Shown here one piece after another: positions 48,001-54,800 of a stretch of 64,000 bases of DNA. Source of the stretch: Methanobrevibacter millerae (GTDB lineage: Archaea; Methanobacteriota; Methanobacteria; Methanobacteriales; Methanobacteriaceae); contig NZ_FMXB01000002.1 of assembly GCF_900103415.1 (NCBI RefSeq), positions 138,545-202,544 on the forward strand, given 5' to 3'. Position numbers and translations under genes: made by a program. How positions within the stretch are numbered: position 1 is the stretch's first letter; every line of letters starts with the position of its first letter. The notes below the pieces were generated by a model. It saw only the letters and a program-made list of their open reading frames with translations, had not been told where the DNA came from and did no database searches.

Positions 48001-48620
48001 ATATCACAGATATTTGTTTTATCAATATTAGCATAAACTATTTCTTCAACGATTTTTTCAAGGTTTGATAGGAATAAATCAATGAAATCTTTTGTATATA
48101 ATTCATCATTATAAAATAAGGACAAGCAAACACTTTCCTCATTTTCAACAATTCTTAGATAATTGGAATATTCTGCATTTGATTTTAAATCATCATCAAA
48201 TGCATAATAAAATTCAGGATTTAAAAGAAGGTTATCTTTATCGCAATATTCATCGAATTCCAATGTTTTAATATAATTCTCATGAATATTTTCTAGAAAT
48301 TCCCTAATGGAAATTTGCCTGTTTTCAAATTTGGCTGCAAATGGAACATTATTTTGATTGAAAATTAAAGTTTCATCTGAAAAATTAAATTTATTAAGTG
48401 TTAACGTTAAACTTGCCAATAACAGCTCATTGATTGAAATTGAATTGGATTCGGCAAATCCAACTAAATTCTCTTTTTTAATTTCATATTCTGATTTTTC
48501 AATTATGCCTTTTTCTTTTTCTCCATTCCTATTTGGAGAAATTAATGTTGATTCATCAAAATCCAGAAATAACCCGGACAAATATTCACTGAAAAAATCA
48601 TTTGTTTTATCATCCACCAT
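36057..48620 (-). CDS. Four-module non-ribosomal peptide synthetase with terminal reductase
   Basis: A 4187-residue NRPS, layout (partial C)-A-T-C-A-T-C-A-T-C-A-T-R. Residues 1-215 are the second half of a condensation domain without the HHxxxDG active site. A1 is about 225-715, T1 serine near 737 (VGFTSLTLMKL). C2 has HHIISDG near 920, A2 about 1225-1715, T2 near 1732. C3 has HHIITDG near 1917, A3 about 2230-2725, T3 near 2742. C4 has HHIITDG near 2932, A4 about 3235-3700. T4 is FFEIGGTSLIASKL near 3738. The reductase at 3815-4187 has the NAD(P) motif NVLLTGATGFLG, so release as an aldehyde or alcohol is expected. Each A domain has YTSGSTGNPKG, YGPTETT and NGKTD. Binding-pocket residues of A1, A2 and A4 read alike by eye (D-V-D-I-F-G-S-I-T-K); A3 differs (D-A-L-S-G-G-I-V-T-K). 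AAGGTTTGAT precedes ATG 48620. The product is unknown. Confidence 0.95.
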   Translation of the reverse strand: MVDDKTNDFFSEYLSGLFLDFDESTLISPNRNGEKEKGIIEKSEYEIKKENLVGFAESNSISINELLLASLTLTLNKFNFSDETLIFNQNNVPFAAKFENRQISIREFLENIHENYIKTLEFDEYCDKDNLLLNPEFYYAFDDDLKSNAEYSNYLRIVENEESVCLSLFYNDELYTKDFIDLFLSNLEKIVEEIVYANIDKTNICDIALVCENENVSFSEVEMPLIHKRFEKQVMENGDEIAIVASDATLTYRQLDEKANVIANALIKRGVNPKSNVLVMLSRDSNLIASIWGILKAGCAFIPIDPEYPQDRINYIYENSQADYIIANESGEKSLDIEELLKEGNMENPNVNVVPDDLAYMIYTSGSTGNPKGVMISHENICNQVSNPKSTYDSLLCITTISFDVSVDDILTSLSNGLKLILADDTQIKNIPSLIKLIDENKPEILDITPSRLASYLEVKEFCNVISCLKCFFIGGEKFSAKVYEDLRKYSDAVVYNSYGPTETTITSNNKDVTDVNDLTVGLPLTNYITDVRDIDGKLVPNGVMGELYIGGTGVGKGYYNLPEKTEEVFLTINGIPYYRSGDYAIELPNGEIDIKGRIDNQIKLRGLRIEIGEIESNVGQYPNIKQTVVVIKEINNNEHLCAYYTADEEIDSEDLKEFLKGRLTRYMVPTVFMQLDEMPQTPNGKTDLKQLPVPQLRLSFTLPETETEIMLHEIASSISKTKEFGTTDDLYAVGFTSLTLMKLNARIYEEMGVNLDIISLLNDPTIKNIANEIENNDILDLNSVIESSKDRVYYPLTENQMGIYYECIQSGDVAQYNLPSVIRFGSEIDADRLRDAVIKTIEAYPYLKTRFVSQKGKVMLKRNDSIDIDDIPIVNVDNISDDEIEKENLKLFDLHNDQLFRFKIYKTPSETILFSDVHHIISDGESLDKLFTNISNAYQGIEIEKETINGYINSIIESENENSEKYELSREFFQDKLTKEVDSTVLTPNLNGNFEEGILKSISKNIDPELINRFCSENRITPNVLFMAVTMLNLNKYTFNDKTLITTIFNGRSNSSYINTQALLVKTLPIVSINDDRTLSFKEYLNSVNDVWMETINHSDYPYTKISEEFGLKPEFFYAYNDLNAEKIEINGKTYKVKYLDSLEVNYKISLDVNETWDNIELFLQYNDQLYSEDYIDTFLNCIIDVINQLIEADIEKLSIGEIELGESKETPIFTPVDMPILHKRFEKQVIGKGDETALVASDVTLTYRQLDEKANVIANALIKRGVKPKSNVLVMLSRDSNLIASILGILKAGCAFIPIDPEYPQDRINYIYENSQADYIIANESGEKSLDIEELLKEGNPENPNVNVAPDDLAYMIYTSGSTGNPKGVMISHENICNQVSNPKSTYDSLLCITTISFDVSVDDILTSLSNGLKLILADDVQIKNVPELIKLIDENKPEVLEITPSRIGSYLELDEFCNVISCLKCIFLGGEQFSAKVYEDLKKYSDAVVYNSYGPTETTITSNNKEVTDVHDLTVGPPLTNYITDVRDIDGKLLPNGVMGELYIGGTGVGKGYYNMPEKTEEVFLTIDDIPYYRSGDYAIELPNGEIDIKGRVDNQIKLRGLRIEIGEIETNIGQYSDIRQAVVVIKEINNNEHLCAYYTADKTIDSDDLKEFLKDRLTRYMVPTVFMQLDEMPRTPNGKTDLKQLPEPQLKLALVMPETETEDKLYDIVSSISDVDEFGVTDDLYSIGFTSLTLMKLNSIIYDQMGANLDISILFNEPTVKNFAIEIDNSYEKESGLQELIESAKGMEYYPLTENQLGIYYECKQNPDVIKYTMPTTVRFGSDVDANKLKQAVIATIEAHPYIKTRIVNYDGELKQKRCDDVAIDDIEIVKVDSIIDEDIVRNDVGPISIEDSQLFKFKIYETPDEVVLFTDFHHIITDGVSQNNLFRDIADIYENRDMSEEIIDGYTYSILEKDVENSETYQSAKAFFDNKLTQGIESNILTPDLNGNPDEGKIKNVSDTIDSELINEFCSDNSISKNALFMASTILNLNKFTFSDKTLITTIFNGRSSPSYFNTQGFLVKTVPFIINNENRQVSVRDFIKSIDQTWKETIRNSAYPYIKIAEKYQLKPEFFYAYHEFLESDEMIINNKEYIPQELPGVDMVTVESKINLAIYDNGDEFNVIIEYNDQLYSEDYVRTFIQSMKNILVQFLENDMDSCRICDVKLKDDVELHEFIDVEIPFIHKRFEKQVDETPENIALVASDGSLTYSELNQKANRVANALINRGIKANSNVLVMLPRDSNLISAILGVLKAGCAFIPIDINYPKGRIDYIFENSQADYLIADGVIENSIDINELLEEENTSNPQVEINPDDLAYMIYTSGSTGNPKGVMTSHKNITNLFSKSDDSVIYNAYSKMKKTLALSTVSFDAFLLDFMPLTFGLEMVLANDSEIKNITELAELVEREKPDSLTFSAPSRFKQYLEYEEFAKEVPNFRYIGVGGEMVPQDLISRLLEYPNLEVYNIYGPTETTVTCNTHKLTSAENITVGKALHNCITEVRDIDGKLVPCGVMGELYIGGNGVSRGYYNMEEKTKEAFLYINDIPYYRSGDYAIELPNGELVIKGRIDNQIKLRGLRIELGEIESNIARFPGIKQIVVVIEKINNVEHLCAYFTADEEIDIHLLKRYLGNKLTEYMVPTVFMQLDEMPISPNGKTDIKRLPKPKLNLDYVEAENETEEKLVELVASIANTNKFGTTDDLYELGFSSLTLMKLNSMIFNEMNVNIDVTSLFTNPTIKSLADKIDNYIESEIDVDEIIETAKDMEYFPLTENQMGIYYECMQTEKIKYTMPFAIRFESSIDPNKLKDAVIKTVDAHPYLKTRIINTDDGKILQKRCDHAEIEEIEIVEIDSITNKEIMERDIKPIPLDNNQLFRFKIYKTPTETILFIDFHHIITDGVSLGIFFNDLAKAYNNEEIEAEIINGFEYSLIEEKTSISEVSEKFFKKQFSQDIESTVLTPNMNGNPDIGNIKLLSDQMDSNFIRHFCKDHSVSSNVLFMAAILLSLNKFTFSDKSLITTIFNGRANSNYSNTQGMLVKTLPIIVNSENRDMLVEDYIKIVDKAWKDAIIHSDYPYTKLSEEYQLKPEFFYAFHESLKNDIELNGRGYEAIDLDGTVSTDYKINMDIYDDGEFITAYLEYNDQIYTEDYVNLFLHSIKYILFQFFINDMDKLKINDIELIEGEIPEFEEIDTPILHKRFEKRVVEKANAVALVASDATLTYGELNEKSNRIANALIMRGVKPKSNVLIMLKRDSNLIASILGVLKAGCAYVPIDPEYPQERINYIYENSQADYIISYETSDNSINVNELIEEGITVNPNVEVLPDDLAYMIYTSGSTGNPKGVMISHKNICNQAQNHKSTYDSLLCITTISFDVSVDDILTSLSNGLKLILADDVQIKNVPELIKLIDDNKPEVLEITPSRIGSYLELDEFCNVISCLKCIFLGGEQFSAKVYEDLRKYSDAVVYNSYGPTETTITSNNKEVTDVNDLTVGPPLTNYVTDVRDIDGKLLPNGVMGELYIGGMSVGKGYYNMPEKTKESFLSINGIPYYKSGDYAIELPNGEIDIKGRIDNQIKLRGLRIEIGEIETNIGQYPNIRQAVVVIKEINNVDHLCAYYTANGEIDRDDLKEFLKDRLTNYMIPTVFMQLDEMPQTPNGKTDTKKLPQPRMDLNYVAPKTKLEQEICAMYSSILNIETVGTEDNFFEIGGTSLIASKLIIELLKRGYTIRYDDIFKKKTPKALAKLLSGESGSDEELNIEEDIIKNYDYSEINKLLEENTLENFFDGENLELGNVLLTGATGFLGIHILYEFIKNEEGKIYCMLRKGKFDSCEERLIDVMNYYFDEDFTGLIGSRIIVVEGDITEIDDFKKLEDEPIDTIINSAALVKHYTADDYIFRVNVDGVINGLKFAQTRNNIKYVQISTISVLSSYSLNDVAYPNQEYNERTLYYEQDLENKYVCSKFLAERSVLQAATKGLPVKIIRVGNLMSRYSDGMFQKNYDTNAFLNNIKTIKKLGAMNPAMANEKVDMSQIDYVAKGILALCKTPNKSRVFHCMNNHYISQRDIVEALNAFGYGISEVGFEEFKRIYEHNINDTIRGIITADFSIDDFDEEDDFEENVEIEQTVDILHSLGFDWPKPDKKYLKRLFNYLNRFDFFE

Positions 48621-48804
48621 ATCAAACCTTCGAATTTATTTATAAATAATGAATATTATTAAATCAATATAATAAATAATTTTTTAAAAATTATTATTTA
48701 GTAAAAATACGTGAAATAATGAAAAAACTAATAAAAATTTAACAATGCCTCCAACCTAATTTTTAATTTCATGTTTTTTTTCCTTTTTTATGTTGGTCTG
48801 TAGT
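48621..48804 (-). promoter_or_regulatory. Promoter region of the NRPS operon
   Basis: AT-rich sequence with TATA-like TTTATAAATA (minus strand, about 48640-48649) and TTATTATATTG further upstream. A near-palindromic AATAATTTTTTAAAAATTATTATT lies at about 48675-48700. No ORF is present. The exact start cannot be fixed by eye. Confidence 0.4.
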
Positions 48805-49621
48805 TCAGGTGAATTTTCTCTGTTTTTTAGGGTTTCTTTTTGTTGTCTGTTTTTTCGTGCTTTTATTTGGGGATTTCGTGTATGAGGTTATCAATTTTTT
48901 TGTGTAAGTTCGTATTGTTTCTGTTTTCGGCTTTAAAATCATTATTGATAGGTATTTTTTTAATTTTCTAATTAAATGTGCTTGATTTACCTTGAAGATT
49001 TTAGAACTTCCTTTTTGTCTTTGTACTCTGTTAATTAGTAGGTTGAAGTAGTTTTCGTAGTATTGATAGACATTATATCTTAGGAATTTTGAATATATGT
49101 CTTGTTCTATTGTTATTCTTTTTTTACCGCTGTAATTTTCGATGTTTAGTCTGTTTTTCTTGTATTGTAGTTGGTTTCGATTCCCCGGCGTAAATTATAG
49201 AGTTCTTTTAAATCTTCGATTTTGAAGTTTTTATCCAATATATTTGTTAGTAATATTTTTGTTTTTCCATTTTCTAATTCAATAGTTAGTATTCCTTTGT
49301 ATTCCTTAAAAAAGTTATTATTCCTATTATAACCAATTAAACATGAATATTTTTTACTTATTTATTTAAATACAAGTGGATTGATGAATACTCTTTGTTT
49401 AGATAGGCTTGTCTTGCTATTACTTCAATATTGTTGGTAACATCATCTTCGATGAAATCTTCAAGATTTACTTGATTAGAAGTGACTTTATTTACACAAA
49501 AGAAAGTCACATAATCTTTAAATAAAAATTTACTATCTTTTGCGAATTTATTTTTGCAAATTACAAAATCTGATACTGATTTTACAATATTGTCAATTGA
49601 TGATTTAAAATACGAAAACAT
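48805..49621 (-). pseudogene. Decayed DDE transposase with internal deletion and frameshift
   Basis: The N-terminal piece (49358-49621) reads MFSYFKSSIDNIVKSV...LFKDYVTFF...VIARQAYLNKE and stops. Downstream, the C-terminal half resumes near 49345 as FKEYKGILTIELENGKTKILLTNIL...LYNLRRGIETNYNT, shifts frame around 49155, and continues IENYSGKKRITIEQDIYSKFLRYNVYQYY...RKFT to a TGA at 48805. LYNLR.GIETNY and IENYSGK are hallmarks of the IS4-like transposase C-terminus found in Methanobrevibacter elements. The catalytic middle, some 200 or more residues, is missing, so the element is dead. It lies between the NRPS promoter and the aldo/keto reductase gene. Confidence 0.75.
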
Positions 49622-50153
49622 AGAGCATCACAACACCATACAATGATGAAAAAACATTAAAAATACTGTTTATTTCATTTTTTAAACATTTTACAGTAGA
49701 TTTCAAAAATTCTATTTTTTCGCAAAAAATAGAAAGATTAATTAATTTCTTACCAAAATATAGCATTGAGGGTTTTTTTTGTTTTGTTTCATAATAAATA
49801 ATATACCTTAATCCTTAATAAAACTATCTAAACAACTCAAATACTATTTTTAGAACTAAAATATATCGCAATAAATTAATAACTTTATGAATATCGTTTG
49901 ATTAATAATCAACATGTTTGCATCAGATTACAAGTAAAATAAAAGAAAATAGATTAAATTGAATTTTAACAGCAAAGTTTAAATAATTATAATACACAAA
50001 CATTCATTTAATGAACAATACTGAGTATAAACTTACTAATTTTAAAAATTAAGAATAATAAACACCAAATATGGATAATAAACTAATAATAAATAAAATA
50101 AGGGAAATTAGAAAAAATTAGATTGGCAGCATTGAAAAAATATGGAAAAGAAA
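49622..50153. other. Gene-free AT-rich stretch
   Basis: No credible gene in 532 bases. It contains a perfect 11-bp inverted repeat TTCTATTTTTT/AAAAAATAGAA with a 3-base loop (49710-49734), possibly a leftover of the decayed insertion element. The remainder is featureless AT-rich sequence. Confidence 0.5.
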
Positions 50154-51095
50154 TTATTTCATTTCCTTTTCCCAAATTCTAATTGTATTAACATTAGCTT
50201 TATCTGCCAATTCCTCCATTGTTTTAATTTCATCATCACTTAATTCAATTTTTATTGCATCCGCTGCATCCTCAACATGGTGAACCTTTGTTGCTCCGAC
50301 AATTGGAAGTGTTCCTTTAGCAATAGCCCATGCAATCGGCAACTGTGCAACTTTTGCATTGTGGTTTTCAGCAATATCTGCAATTGCTTTATTCAATTCC
50401 TCAATTTCAGCCAAGCTTCCACCATATGCATTTGCTCTGTCTGATCCTTCAGGGAACGGATGGGCGGTGTCATATTTGCCGGATAATGCACCCTGCTCTA
50501 AAACCATGTATGAGAAAAATATTATGTCATTCTCTTTACAATACTCAAGAATTCCTGAATCTTCAGATGAACGATTAAGTAGGCTGTAATGGTTTTGAAC
50601 GGCTCCAAGCTTTAAGCCTGCATCTTTTAAAATCTCATTTGCCTCTTTGATTTCTGCAAGATTATGATTTGAAACACCTATCATTTTAATATCATGATCA
50701 TTTGCGGTTTCGACCAATTTTTTAGTCCAATCAGGTGCCCCGACAGGATTGTGAATCCAGAAAATATCAATGTCTTCAACACCCAATATTTTGGCGCTGT
50801 TTTCATACATTGATGTTACCTCATTTGCCTCAAACATCTCAGCAAGCTGAGGCGTAAACTTGGTTGAAATTACAAAATCCTCACGATTGGAGGTTTTTAA
50901 GAATTCTCCTAAAACCTCTTCAGATTTTCCCATTCCATAAACATATGCAGTATCCCAAAGGTTTAATCCCAATTCCATTGATTTTTCATAGATGGGTTTT
51001 AAGTCTTCAATTTTATGTTCGTCTCCAAAAGTTCCATCATTACCCCATGCCCAAGCACCAAGGGCAATTTTTGGAAGATTATCTTTTAATGTCAT
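50154..51095 (-). CDS. Aldo/keto reductase
   Basis: A 313-residue NADP(H)-dependent TIM-barrel oxidoreductase. The catalytic tetrad can be placed: Asp and Tyr in LGLNLWDTAYVYGMGKSEEVLG, Lys in VISTKFTP and His in IDIFWIHNP. GVSNHNLAEI and the cofactor-binding GATKVHHVEDA near the C-terminus also fit. GAGATAAT lies ahead of ATG 51095. It is divergent from an HxlR-type regulator across 94 bases, suggesting control by it. Substrate unknown; the family reduces many aldehydes, and a link to the NRPS product is only speculation. Confidence 0.92.
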   Translation of the reverse strand: MTLKDNLPKIALGAWAWGNDGTFGDEHKIEDLKPIYEKSMELGLNLWDTAYVYGMGKSEEVLGEFLKTSNREDFVISTKFTPQLAEMFEANEVTSMYENSAKILGVEDIDIFWIHNPVGAPDWTKKLVETANDHDIKMIGVSNHNLAEIKEANEILKDAGLKLGAVQNHYSLLNRSSEDSGILEYCKENDIIFFSYMVLEQGALSGKYDTAHPFPEGSDRANAYGGSLAEIEELNKAIADIAENHNAKVAQLPIAWAIAKGTLPIVGATKVHHVEDAADAIKIELSDDEIKTMEELADKANVNTIRIWEKEMK

Positions 51096-51189
51096 GTTTA
51101 ATTATCTCAATAAATGAATATAAAAAGTTAAAGTGACGGCTATGACACCTAAACATTAAAATAAGACAAAATAGAAACCTTTAAACCAT

Positions 51190-51552
51190 ATGACATATTT
51201 TGATTTTGAACTTACTCATTGCCCAGTTGAATTATCCCTCGACATAATCAATAGAAAATGGGTTTTGCAAATTATTTGCGACATGTTCTTTGGAAAAACC
51301 CGATTTAGCGAATTTCAAAAGGAAAGACCTGAAATGTCAAACAAGGCATTGTCCAGAAGCTTGAAATTCATGGAAGAACAGGGATTGATTAAAAAAGAGG
51401 GTGATGAATATTTCCTAACCGATAAAGGGAAATCCCTAAATAAAGTAATTTATGATTTGGTTGAATTTACTTTAGACAATAACAAAGAATTATACGATGA
51501 AAAAACTATTTTAAAGGCAAAGGAAGGATTCAGAAAACAGTTGCTGGACTAA
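51190..51552 (+). CDS. HxlR-family transcriptional regulator
   Basis: A 120-residue winged-helix DNA-binding protein with the family pattern CPVELSLDIINRKWVLQIICDMFFGKTRFSEFQKERPEMSNKALSRSLKFMEEQGLIKKE. The single N-terminal Cys (HCPVE) can act as a redox or aldehyde sensor in the family. It diverges from the aldo/keto reductase and probably regulates it. A GAGAGG/CCTCTC terminator follows. Confidence 0.92.
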   Translation: MTYFDFELTHCPVELSLDIINRKWVLQIICDMFFGKTRFSEFQKERPEMSNKALSRSLKFMEEQGLIKKEGDEYFLTDKGKSLNKVIYDLVEFTLDNNKELYDEKTILKAKEGFRKQLLD

Positions 51553-51601
51553 TCATCCTAATTCACCAGATATTTAACATCATCAAATATAAAAAAATTA
51601 A

Positions 51602-51640
51602 GAGAGGTTTAATCCTCTCATTTAAATGATTATTTTTGCT
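51602..51640 (+). terminator. Terminator after the HxlR gene
   Basis: A GAGAGG-TTTAAT-CCTCTC hairpin (51602-51619) is followed by ATTTTTGCTTTTTT. It lies 50 bases past the stop. Confidence 0.6.
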
Positions 51641-51885
51641 TTTTTGGTTACTTTGTTGAAGTATTTGTTTCCATTGTAGGTAATTTAACATCAATAATGC
51701 TATTAATAAGCAAAATAGTTTCTGACATAATTTCCTCATTATTTTCAGTACAACAATATACCCTCGCCATATTTATTTTACATGATGTATGCATATTTCT
51801 AAAAAAACAAATGCTTTTTAAACAAGGTTTAATTAATTTAAATTTTATAATATTATATAACAATTCTTTTAGTGTTGTGTTTAAA

Positions 51886-54800
51886 ATGGGTTTTTTTGAT
51901 AATGTTAAAAAAGCATTTGGATTGGAAGAAAAAGATGATGTGGAATCTCCCAATAATGATAATATAAAGAATAAAGATGAATTGGCAGAAAATAAAGAAA
52001 AAAAAGAAATTCATCATATGCATTCTGAAGAATCTGTTTTAAAAGACAGGAAAACAGATGAACAGACAGGGATTAGAAACTTCAGATATTTGGATGAGTT
52101 GATTCATAGTGGAGTAAAAGAGATTGTTCTAGATTCAGATATTGTATTAGGTGAAGATGAAAAATTTCAATATTTGAATGGAATTAAAGTGGATGTAGAT
52201 GATTTAGCTATTGACGGAAACGGTCATACAATAGACTCACGGAAATCAACAAGAATATTTTACTGCACCGGAAAGAACGTTACTATTAAAAACATTATTT
52301 TAAAAAACGGACACATTGACTACAATAGCGAATCCCCTAGAAGTGAAGGCGGATTAATTAAAATTGAAGATAGAGAATTAGAAATTTCAGGTTCCAAATT
52401 AACTGACAGCTCAGCAAAATTGGGCGGAGCAATTTTCAATGAAGGCAATCTCCATATTAAAGATTCTATCTTATCAAACAATTATTCTGAACACAGCGGA
52501 GGCACTGTTGAAAACGAAGAGGAAAAAAACCTGGAAGTGCACACTTCAAAAGAAAACACCAAAGAAGAAAACATTCCAAATCCTGAAAATTATTCACTTC
52601 AAGTAGCAAATGACCTCGATACCTTTGAAAAGTTAATTGAAGATAATTTTAAAAATATTGAACTTGATTCCGATTTGACAATAGGAGAAATGGAAATCAA
52701 TGCAGACAACCTTACAATTGACGGAAAGGGGCACACCATATACGGCAGAGGTTCCAAGGGAATACTGGAAATTGCCGGCAAAAATATCACATTTAAAAAT
52801 ACCATATTCGAAGGAGGCCTATGGGGAGGTAACGGCCAAAAAGAAGAAAAAAACAGGGAAAGAAGAGGTAAAATGGATGATATAGACTATATTTATCATG
52901 GGGGCGCCATTTTTGTTAAATATAGTGGAGAGTGTACTTTCATAAAATGTGAGTTTAAGAATAATACTGCCGGGAATGAAGATAGAGCCAAAATATTAAG
53001 AGCGAACGTTTATTATGATGCCAAAGGAGGAGCAATTTATAGTAGGGGCACATGCAGACTACTTTCTTGCAAATTTAGCGGCAATAAAGCGATAGCTGGA
53101 ACTGATAATGATTTCTATGGATGCGAAGAACCAAAACCAACAAATGAACACACTTATTCAAATGAAACCACTTCACAAAAAGATGTCTCAGAAAAAGATC
53201 AAATAACTGTCAAAACTCTTCATAAAGCCAAAGGAACTGATAATAGTTTTACAATAAGAGGCAAAATTGAAAACCTCAACGAAACACCCGAAGGATATCA
53301 TGTTGAACTAACAAACACATCCAACCACCATTCTACAGGACAGATTCCAGTAACACCGGCCGGCACTTTCATGATTGAATTATCAACCGAAAACCCAGAC
53401 AACAGCTATGAATTGAAACTATATGATTCAAATAATGATCTCCTGATACCCTCCTCAAATTCATCCCAGACAATTACATACACCAAGATAGATGAAACCA
53501 AGCAGATTATGCCTCAAAATTTCAAATATCTGGATAATTTAATCCATTTTGGAGAAAAGAAAATAAAACTTGATTGTGACATCATATTAGACGAAGAAGA
53601 ATACAGTGAATACAAAAATGGAATAGTGATTAATGCAAATAATATTGTTATAGACGGAAACGGACACACAATCAGCGCCAAAGGAAAAACCCGAATATTT
53701 AAGATAACCGGACAGGAAATTACATTGAAAAACATCACACTAAAAGATGGAAATGCAGAAGAGGATGGCGGAGCCATATATAATTTAGGAAAAATGACAT
53801 TGGAAGACTCCACAATTACACAAAACACTGCAGAATATGGTGGAGCAATACACAACGATAACGGAAGCATAATACTCCAGAACAATACAATTACTGAAAA
53901 TTCGGCATCATGGTTTGGGGGAGCAATACACAACGATAACGGAAGCATAATACTCCAAAACAATAAATTTGGCCAAAATAAGGCAAGATTCTATGGCGGG
54001 GCAATCAGCAACTGGGGAGAAATAAATGCAAAAAATGACCAGTATATTGAAAACTCATCAAGAGAAGATGGTGGAGCAGTATACAACAATTACGAGATGA
54101 AACTTAACGACTGTGAATTTTCACAAAATCACTGTTTACACAACATCATTTTTAATAAAGACCCAATGGAAATTTATAAAACCCGATTTAATCTTAATGA
54201 ATCAGAAGAGATTATATTCAATATTAGTAACGCAACACTATATGCTGAGGATTGCATTTTCAAGGACAATTCTATTGAAAAATCAATTATTAATAATAAC
54301 GGGAAATCATGCACTCTAAAAAAATGTATTTTTGACAATGAACTTTCCAACAATACAAAAAGCATAATTAACCAGACAGATTTAACATTTGAAAATTCAA
54401 AAATAAATGATTCAAAATCCATTTTAAACAATGGACAGATACTTATTATTAACTCTTTAGAGGATATGGAAGACAAAATTGAAGGTAAAGGCAATATTGA
54501 AATTTATGAGAGTATTTCCAATGACGAAAGGTTTGATTTTGGATATTTAGATAACCTGATTCACAATAGCAAAAGTAAAAAGATCATTCTAGAAGAGGAC
54601 ATAACCTTTGAAAATTATGAGAAAAATTTCTATGAAGGCGGAATCGAACTCAACATTGATGATTTGACTATTGACGGCAATGGGAACACCATTGATGGAA
54701 TGAACAAATCACGTATTTTTATAATAACCGGGAACAACATTACATTAAAAAACATAGTATTCAAAAACGGAAAATCTCACAAATCACATTATGACTCACC

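Noticed and set aside
37237..48645. Many plus-strand ORFs of 60-150 residues inside the NRPS
   Set aside because: All are antisense to conserved NRPS domains and contain no recognisable protein features.
51648..51953. Minus-strand 101-residue ORF
   Set aside because: It overlaps the start of the beta-helix gene, has no ribosome site and an unnatural composition; it is a shadow frame.
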